DNA of 7,396 nucleotides, from assembly GCA_947474445.1 (NCBI GenBank), contig CANJJY010000228.1:1-7396 (forward strand), read 5' to 3'. A model generated the notes under the pieces. It ran no database searches, had not been told where the DNA came from, and was given only the letters and a program-made list of their open reading frames with translations. The position numbers were made by a program, and so were the translations under genes. Positions 1-4,894 of this stretch are shown in pieces. This DNA comes from Oligoflexaceae bacterium. GTDB taxonomy: Bacteria; Bdellovibrionota_B; Oligoflexia; Oligoflexales; Oligoflexaceae. Position 1 is the first letter of the stretch, and each line of letters opens with the position of its first letter.

Positions 1-2833
1 CAAAGGAAAAGACGCGCTTCTCGTGGAGGAGCGTTTTCAAAAACTGCTGATAGTATCCGACGCTGTCGCTATCCATCACCAGCAATTGCTTGAGCGCATC
101 GAAGAGTTCATCGGCATCGCGGATCCAGGGCCAGGCTTCGCTGGCGACCTGGGAAATCGCGGCTGGTGACAAGGCCGTGAGCTCTTGAAAGGAATCGGGC
201 GTCAGAACACGGCGGGTACTGAGCGCCCGTACGCGGCGCTCTTCTAAAGGAGCTTCATCGAGAAAAGCATAGGGATTGGCGTGGATGAGTTCGTAGCAAA
301 AGGGCGAAGGCTCGCGGGTATCGCGCGCGACGAGGGTGATGTCTCCATTTTGAATGCGTTGCATCACCTCACCAAAACGCACGGCATCCATGGCCTCTTG
401 CAGACAGTCGGCGACGGTTTGCTTGACCAGAGGATGATCGGGGACTTCCAAGTCGCCAGTCCGATGCTCAAAGCATTGGGTTTGAGCGGGAAAAACGGCG
501 GTCAGAAGATCGTTGGATTGATACCTCTGCAAATGCGGAGGGACCCGCTTGCCGGCCTTGCTTCTCAGGACCGCGAGCGAGCGGGTCACATTCCAGCGCC
601 AGCGAATCTCGAACATGGGGACATCGAGCAGCGCCTGCACCAGGATCGTCTGGCAGTTTTGTGGATTGAGCATCTTGAACATCGCTTCCAGAGGAAAGCT
701 CTGGTTGGGCCCTACCGACAGCAAAAGACCGTTATCGGTCGCGCTGGCCTGCAGTTCAAAATCAAACCCACGGCAGAAGCGTTTGCGAAAGGCGAGGCCC
801 CAGGCACGGTTCACGCGACTGCCAAAGGGGGCATGGACGATCAGCTGCATGCCGCCCGTCTCATCAAAAAATCTCTCGTAGACGACGCATTGCTGCGTCG
901 GCAAAACGCCTATCGCCATTTTCTGTGCGGCCAGATAGGAAGCAGCTTGATCCGCCGTGATGGGGCTGATCTGATAATCCCGCATCAAGGCCTCGGTGAG
1001 GGCTTGATAGTGCTGGGGCCAGGCCCTCGCCTTATCCGTCTCGTTCATCGCCGCAAAATCAGGTTCATCGTCTGACAAGAGCAGGCTCGCATCGGCGCGC
1101 AAGCGACCGACTTCCGCCGATAGCTCAAAGGTCCGTCCGCCCGCTTCGCCCTTCCAGAAAGGAATCGTCGGTGGCGCTCCCTGTCGGTCTTTGACCTGCA
1201 ACACGTCGCCTTTGAGACCTTCGATCTGCCAGGATTGGTTGCCGAGGAGAAATACATCGCCGCGCGCACTTTCGAGCGCAAATTCTTCATCGACCGTGCC
1301 GACGAAGCTCTGATCGCTGGAGTTGACGACGCGATAAAGATTCTGTTCGGGAATCGCGCCTCCCGAAGTGATGACGGCGAGCCGCGCATTGCGCCTGGGT
1401 CTCACGAGATTATTGACCTTATCCCAGTGGAGATAGAGTCCGCGTCGGGTGCTCTGGCCTATTCCTTCGCTGAGCCAATGCAGAATTTTATCCAGCGTCG
1501 CGGCCTCGAGTCGTCGATACGGATGCGCACGACGGCAGAGAGCGAGAAGACCCTCGGGCGTCTGTTCTTCGCAGGCTACGAGACTGACGATGTGTTGGGC
1601 GAGAATATCGATGGATTCCTGCGGGATTTCGACCGCATCCATCGACCCTTCGCGGTAGGCGCGCAGGAGAGCGAGGCATTCGATGAGTTCGTCGCGCGTC
1701 AAAGCAAAAAGCCTCGCCTTGGGGATTAAGCCCAGGGCGTGACCCGAACGACCGACGCGCTGCACGAAGCCGGCGATGGAGCGCGGTGAACCGATCTGAC
1801 AGACGAGATCGATCGTTCCTATGTCGATGCCGAGTTCGAGCGAAGCGGTGGCGACGATGGCCTTGATCTCTCCCCGCTTCAAGCGATCTTCCGCCTCGAA
1901 TCGCTTATCCTTTGATAGGCTCCCGTGGTGACAGGCGATGGCGTCTTCACCTATCATTTCGCTGAGCTGAAAAGTAATGCGCTCTGCCATGCGCCGCGTG
2001 TTGACAAAGATGAGCGAGCTGCGATGACTCTCGATCATTTCAGCGAGTTTGGCGTAAAGCTCGGTCCACATCTCGTGACTGCACACGGCGCTCAAAGGGG
2101 TGTCGGGCACGACGACGTCCAGATCAGCTTCGCGCTGCTGACTCACATCGATGAGTTCGCAGTGGCGGTCGGTACCGACGAGAAACTGCGCGATTTCTTC
2201 GAGGGGCTTTTGAGTGGCAGACAATCCAATGCGGACGGGTTCAATCGGACAAATCGCGGCGAGATGCTCCAGACTGAGACACATATGCGAGCCGCGCTTG
2301 TCGCGGGCTAGGGCGTGAATTTCATCGACGATGACGGTATGCACCGTCTTCAAGGTCTGCCGCGCCTTGTCTGAACTCAACATGAGAAAGAGAGATTCCG
2401 GCGTCGTCACGAGAATATGCGGCGGATGTTTGACGAGGCGCGCTCGTTCGCTCGCCGGCGTGTCTCCCGTTCTGAGGCCAATGCGTATCGGCTGCGGATG
2501 GAGTCCGGCCGCGTGCAGACGCGCGGTGATCGCGCTCAAGGGTTCTTCGAGATTCTTTCGAATATCATTGCTGAGAGCCCGCAGGGGCGAGAGATAAAGA
2601 ATTTGCACACCGTCGTCGAGACGATGCGCGAGAGAAAGTTGTACAAGTTGGTCGATGGCCACGAAAAACGCGGCAAGAGTCTTCCCGCCCCCGGTCGGGG
2701 CAGCGATCAAGGTGTGAACTCCCTGCCTGAGGAAAGGCCAGCCTTGCTCTTGGGCTGGCGTCGGACTCTTGAAGCGTTCGACAAACCAATCCCAAACGAT
2801 GGGATGAAACTGCGCGGCCAAGGACCCGGACAT
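1..2833 (-). CDS. lhr: Lhr-type DEAH-box ATP-dependent helicase, C-terminus cut by window edge
   Basis: Superfamily-2 helicase of the Lhr (large helicase-related) family. Characterised members are ATP-dependent 3'-to-5' single-strand translocases that unwind RNA:DNA hybrids and are linked to DNA repair; they act in the cytoplasm. I translated the minus strand from ATG 2833 and found no stop in 944 codons to the window edge. Visible motifs are: Q-motif glutamine about residue 28; Walker A at 45-52 (APTGGGKT, with G where S is usual); motif Ia LSPLRALSND at 81-90; TTPES at 143-147; motif II DEIH at 170-173 followed by the Lhr hallmark KRGSH; motif III SAT at 205-207; HHGSLSK about 302; SLELGIDIG at 331-339; motif VI QRVGRSGH at 358-365. 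Beyond the RecA lobes, about 400-495 should be the winged helix and 495-860 the Lhr domain 4, with IPFWKGE at 557-563 (W560, matching the DNA-contacting Trp of mycobacterial Lhr) and the family signature ELIHANPYAFLD at 848-859. The frame continues past this core, so it is the long Lhr form (about 1400-1500 residues) with a C-terminal extension outside the window. Its ATG shares one base with the upstream gene's TGA. Confidence 0.95.
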   Translation of the reverse strand, partial: MSGSLAAQFHPIVWDWFVERFKSPTPAQEQGWPFLRQGVHTLIAAPTGGGKTLAAFFVAIDQLVQLSLAHRLDDGVQILYLSPLRALSNDIRKNLEEPLSAITARLHAAGLHPQPIRIGLRTGDTPASERARLVKHPPHILVTTPESLFLMLSSDKARQTLKTVHTVIVDEIHALARDKRGSHMCLSLEHLAAICPIEPVRIGLSATQKPLEEIAQFLVGTDRHCELIDVSQQREADLDVVVPDTPLSAVCSHEMWTELYAKLAEMIESHRSSLIFVNTRRMAERITFQLSEMIGEDAIACHHGSLSKDKRFEAEDRLKRGEIKAIVATASLELGIDIGTIDLVCQIGSPRSIAGFVQRVGRSGHALGLIPKARLFALTRDELIECLALLRAYREGSMDAVEIPQESIDILAQHIVSLVACEEQTPEGLLALCRRAHPYRRLEAATLDKILHWLSEGIGQSTRRGLYLHWDKVNNLVRPRRNARLAVITSGGAIPEQNLYRVVNSSDQSFVGTVDEEFALESARGDVFLLGNQSWQIEGLKGDVLQVKDRQGAPPTIPFWKGEAGGRTFELSAEVGRLRADASLLLSDDEPDFAAMNETDKARAWPQHYQALTEALMRDYQISPITADQAASYLAAQKMAIGVLPTQQCVVYERFFDETGGMQLIVHAPFGSRVNRAWGLAFRKRFCRGFDFELQASATDNGLLLSVGPNQSFPLEAMFKMLNPQNCQTILVQALLDVPMFEIRWRWNVTRSLAVLRSKAGKRVPPHLQRYQSNDLLTAVFPAQTQCFEHRTGDLEVPDHPLVKQTVADCLQEAMDAVRFGEVMQRIQNGDITLVARDTREPSPFCYELIHANPYAFLDEAPLEERRVRALSTRRVLTPDSFQELTALSPAAISQVASEAWPWIRDADELFDALKQLLVMDSDSVGYYQQFLKTLLHEKRVFSF

Positions 2834-2846
2834 CAAAATACTTCCT
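2831..2846 (-). promoter_or_regulatory. Shine-Dalgarno and TGATG coupling site of lhr
   Basis: Read on the minus strand, AGGAAG (2846-2841) lies 7 nt before ATG 2833, inside the last codons of the upstream hydrolase. The stop TGA (2835-2833) and the start ATG (2833-2831) share one A, giving TGATG. This arrangement typically means translational coupling, where ribosomes finishing the first gene re-initiate on the second. It fixes the lhr start and argues that both genes share one mRNA. Confidence 0.75.
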
Positions 2847-3609
2847 GCATGAGATCTTTAAACGCTTGGAATGAACGCGCATCAGCTTTGGCGTTGTATG
2901 CTGCGCCTTTGCTGTTGTCGTTGCCCGCGGCTTTTTCCGTGAAGCTATGGACTGCGCCACCGAACTTCACGAGTTGCCAATCGACGTTGTTCGTCCGCAT
3001 CTCGTTTTCAAAGGCGGCGACATCCTCGGGCTTCACGTAGGGATCGTCGGCACCATGCAAGGCGAGAACGCGACCTTTGATGTTTTTGCCATCAGCCGGT
3101 GCGGGGCTGTCGAGACCGCCGTGAAAGCTGATGATTGCTTTCAGATCGGCACCTGCGCGGCCGAGTTCTAAAGCCGCCGTGCCGCCGAAACAATAGCCGA
3201 GGGCTGATAGCTTTTGACTGTCGACTTGACTCTGAGCCTTGAGCGTTTCTAACCCCAGCATGAGCCGATCGCGGAGCAAGGCGCGGTCGCCTTTGTATTT
3301 ACCAGCCAGCTGGCCGGCCTCTTCGGGACCTTTCGGGCGAACGCCTTTGCCGTAAACGTCTACCGCAAACACGGCATACCCAAGAGCAGCTATACGCTCG
3401 GCCTGAAACTTGGTTTCTTCAGTCAGGCCAAGCCAGTTATGAACGACGAGTACACCGGGAACTTTGCCTTTCACATGATCGGGATAGACGTAAAGTCCTT
3501 CGAAAGTCTCACCGGCTTTTTGGTAAGTGATCACCTTCGATTTTACGGCACTGAATGCGGGCAGACAGGGGAGTAGGACCATCATCAACAGGGGTAACAA
3601 GCGCTTCAT
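2833..3609 (-). CDS. Exported dienelactone hydrolase family protein
   Basis: An alpha/beta hydrolase of the dienelactone hydrolase (DLH) family, 258 residues. Residues 1-20 form a signal peptide: MKR, a Leu/Met-rich core, then AFS|A as the likely signal peptidase I site. C15 follows LLP, so it is a poor lipobox and the product is probably soluble periplasmic or secreted. The catalytic nucleophile is C140 in the GYCFGG elbow (138-143), where the family uses Cys instead of Ser. The acid is probably D188 or D189 (HGADDPYV) and the base H221 (GGAVHSFT). The tail, with GNDNSKGAAYN, is typical of the uncharacterised proteobacterial DLH-like proteins rather than of true chloroaromatic carboxymethylenebutenolidases, so the substrate is unknown; a small ester or lactone is the family expectation. 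No aromatic-degradation genes are nearby. It is the first visible gene of an operon with lhr. The start is well supported by GAGGAG 6 nt upstream, and the signal peptide begins right at this Met. Confidence 0.93.
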   Translation of the reverse strand: MKRLLPLLMMVLLPCLPAFSAVKSKVITYQKAGETFEGLYVYPDHVKGKVPGVLVVHNWLGLTEETKFQAERIAALGYAVFAVDVYGKGVRPKGPEEAGQLAGKYKGDRALLRDRLMLGLETLKAQSQVDSQKLSALGYCFGGTAALELGRAGADLKAIISFHGGLDSPAPADGKNIKGRVLALHGADDPYVKPEDVAAFENEMRTNNVDWQLVKFGGAVHSFTEKAAGNDNSKGAAYNAKADARSFQAFKDLMQEVF

Positions 3610-3615
3610 CTATAT

Positions 3616-3621
3616 CTCCTC
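3616..3621 (-). promoter_or_regulatory. Shine-Dalgarno of the exported DLH-family gene
   Basis: The minus strand reads GAGGAG at 3621-3616, six bases before ATG 3609. The strength and spacing of this site decide the start and match the beginning of the signal peptide. Confidence 0.8.
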
Positions 3622-3717
3622 TTTTAGTAGGGACGAGTTCCGTAAAAAAGTATGGAGAGACGTTCGCATATTCTTTTGAACCCGACAAGCGGCCAGGAAA
3701 ACCTATGTCCCATTTAC

Positions 3718-3742
3718 CGCTTAAGCGCTGACTTCCTGGAAG
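3718..3742. repeat. Two adjacent small palindromes, possible operator
   Basis: CGCTTAAGCG (3718-3727) is a perfect 10-base palindrome. Four bases later comes CTTCC-T-GGAAG (3732-3742), a hyphenated 5-base inverted repeat. In addition CCAGGAA at 3693-3699 is the reverse complement of TTCCTGG at 3733-3739. They lie 110-130 bases upstream of the DLH-family start and about 155-180 upstream of the other promoter. Operator function is inference; palindromes this short can occur by chance. Confidence 0.3.
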
Positions 3743-3806
3743 CCGACATCAAAGGAAAAAAAGTCATAATCAAAAAACCTTTTTCATAAAGTGATGAAGA
3801 AACACC

Positions 3807-3840
3807 GCAAAACTCCCCAGATTGCAAACCAGCGCAAACT
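3807..3840 (+). repeat. Three GCAAAC-type direct repeats
   Basis: GCAAAACT (3807), GCAAACC (3824) and GCAAACT (3834) are head-to-tail near-repeats. The last two are spaced exactly 10 bases apart, about one helical turn, and the set ends about 57 bases before the -35 box at 3897. That geometry suits an activator or repressor binding on one face of the DNA, but no regulator family is recognised. Confidence 0.25.
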
Positions 3841-3896
3841 GCCTAGAAGCTCCCGTCCTCAGCTAAATAAATCATGTCTTGAACGTCTGAGACCAT

Positions 3897-3925
3897 TTGA
3901 CCTTTGATCGGCAGCATCTCATAAT
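3897..3925 (+). promoter_or_regulatory. Sigma70-type promoter of the SERHL-like hydrolase
   Basis: TTGACC (3897-3902, 5 of 6 to the -35 consensus) and CATAAT (3920-3925, 5 of 6 to the -10 consensus) are separated by exactly 17 bases. Transcription would begin near 3932, leaving a leader of about 45 bases before ATG 3978. The -35 and -10 overlap the TTG (3897) and ATG (3924) codons that could otherwise be taken as starts, which argues against both. Confidence 0.72.
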
Positions 3926-3960
3926 GAGCACGCCGCATCCCAGGCATGGTTCCCCCGGAC

Positions 3961-3966
3961 GAAGGA
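3961..3966 (+). promoter_or_regulatory. Probable Shine-Dalgarno deciding start at 3978
   Basis: GAAGGA lies 11 bases before ATG 3978, a slightly long but usable spacing. No comparable purine-rich site precedes the in-frame ATG at 3924 or the TTG at 3897. Together with the promoter at 3897-3925 it supports the 286-residue product. Confidence 0.5.
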
Positions 3967-3977
3967 TATCTTGCGCC

Positions 3978-4838
3978 ATGGTTCCTCTTCAAGTAGTGCT
4001 GCCGCTTTCCCAACTCACTCTGCAGGGCTATCAGACTCGTCCAGACGCCAAGGCGACCATCGTCGCTTTTCATGGATGGCTCGACAACTGCTTTAGTTTT
4101 TTGCCTCTCAGCAAAGAGCTCCCTGACATCAACGTGATCGCATTTGATTGGCCGGGCCACGGTGATTCCCAAGCTCTGCCCCCTGGATCATCCTACGATT
4201 TTCATCTTTATCTGATGTGGATACACGAACTCCTCGAAGTGTTGAAGTTGGATCACGTCAACTTACTCGGTCACTCGATGGGTGCGGTAGCCGCCAGCCT
4301 ATACGCGGGAGCTTTTTCCGAAGGACTGGCTTCGCTGATCCTCATCGAAGGGTTGGGGCCTTTCTCTGTTCCCGAAGTCGAGACGCCAGCCAAGATGCGA
4401 AACTTCATCCAAGGCTGGAGCCGGCATACCACTCTTCGAAACGGGCTCTTTCCCAGCTGGGAAGAAGCTATAAAAGCGCGGCAGAAGGCTGGTCGTCTCA
4501 GCTATGAAAGTGCCGAATTGTTAGCTCAACGCGGTGCCGCCGAGCGAGACGAGGGACAAGGATCCGGGGTCATGTGGAAACACGACACGCGGCATAAGCT
4601 CCCTTCTCGCTTTCAATATAGTGAAGCGCAGACGCTTGCCTTCTTGGGAGCCATCTCTTGTCCCACGCTTTTTATCGAGGCCAGCGATAGCATTCTCACC
4701 GATCGCAGCCTTTTGTCCCCGCGCGTGGCGGCGGTTTTTCATCTCCAGCATGTGCACTTGACCGGAGGTCATCATCTTCATATGGAAGAGCCACGACGCG
4801 TGGCTCAGTCGATTGAGACCTTCCTCAAAAACCAGTGA
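3978..4838 (+). CDS. Alpha/beta hydrolase, SERHL-like serine hydrolase
   Basis: Cytoplasmic alpha/beta-hydrolase-fold serine hydrolase, 286 residues from ATG 3978; no signal peptide. The oxyanion-side motif FHGWLDN is at 31-37, followed by FDWPGHGDS at 56-64. The nucleophile elbow GHSMG is at 98-102 with S100 as nucleophile. EGLGPF (124-129) follows, and the catalytic His lies in GGHHLHME (263-270), most likely H265 or H266. The acid is probably within EASDS (234-238). The HGWLDN block, the PGHG..S loop and the HHLH..P ending match the subgroup of animal SERHL and its bacterial relatives, not the lipases or MenH. Substrate is unknown; a carboxylester is the fold's default. The reading frame extends upstream to a TTG at 3897, but that extension overlaps the promoter. 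TGA is followed at once by an in-frame TAA. It is divergent from the DLH-family gene and convergent with the TPR protein gene, so it is probably monocistronic. Confidence 0.92.
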   Translation: MVPLQVVLPLSQLTLQGYQTRPDAKATIVAFHGWLDNCFSFLPLSKELPDINVIAFDWPGHGDSQALPPGSSYDFHLYLMWIHELLEVLKLDHVNLLGHSMGAVAASLYAGAFSEGLASLILIEGLGPFSVPEVETPAKMRNFIQGWSRHTTLRNGLFPSWEEAIKARQKAGRLSYESAELLAQRGAAERDEGQGSGVMWKHDTRHKLPSRFQYSEAQTLAFLGAISCPTLFIEASDSILTDRSLLSPRVAAVFHLQHVHLTGGHHLHMEEPRRVAQSIETFLKNQ

Positions 4839-4852
4839 TAAATCAGTGTCAC

Positions 4853-4894
4853 GACTTGATTTCCGCGCGACATTGAATACACGCGGACGAAGTC
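4853..4894. terminator. Weak stem-loop between convergent genes
   Basis: GACTT (4853-4857) pairs with AAGTC (4890-4894), and TCCGCG (4862-4867) pairs with CGCGGA (4882-4887), giving an interrupted stem with a 14-base loop in the 54-base gap between the two stop codons. Because the stem is symmetric it could slow polymerase in both directions. There is no T run after either arm, so it is not a classical intrinsic terminator. Its right end just overlaps the last codon of the TPR gene. Confidence 0.3.

Larger units (their letters stand above)
3610..3977. other. Divergent intergenic region between the two hydrolase genes
   Basis: About 370 bases with no convincing gene. The right part carries the plus-strand promoter (3897-3925) and leader of the SERHL-like hydrolase. 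The left part holds the leader of the DLH-family gene; I found no -35/-10 pair there that I would trust. The middle (3751-3790) is strongly A/T-rich, with A and T runs on both strands. Short symmetric elements and GCAAAC direct repeats, given in separate entries, make it the natural place for regulatory binding. Only short unsupported frames cross it. Confidence 0.7.

Noticed and set aside
281..1075. A 264-codon open frame on the plus strand inside the left region
   Set aside because: It lies wholly antisense to lhr, whose minus-strand frame carries all the helicase motifs. The plus frame has no recognisable domain and reflects codon bias of the real gene. The same applies to plus frames at 1235-1729, 1925-2311 and 2417-3040.
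2565..2960. Minus-strand frame of 131 codons spanning the hydrolase-lhr junction
   Set aside because: It is in a different frame from both well-supported genes, has no Shine-Dalgarno, and its composition is Arg/Ser-rich, as expected for an out-of-frame shadow.
2833..3609. Lipoprotein interpretation of the DLH-family protein (Cys at residue 15)
   Set aside because: The residues before the Cys are L-L-P, and Pro at -1 does not fit a lipobox. An AFS|A signal peptidase I site follows a few residues later.
3751..3786. A/T runs with AAAGG ... CCTTT as an intrinsic terminator
   Set aside because: The complementary arms are only five bases with a loop of over 20 and are not GC-rich. No gene ends next to it, since both flanking genes are divergent.
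3843..4172. Minus-strand frame of 109 codons across the intergenic region and the start of the SERHL-like gene
   Set aside because: It overlaps the promoter and the conserved HGWLDN coding region on the other strand, with no ribosome site or family resemblance.
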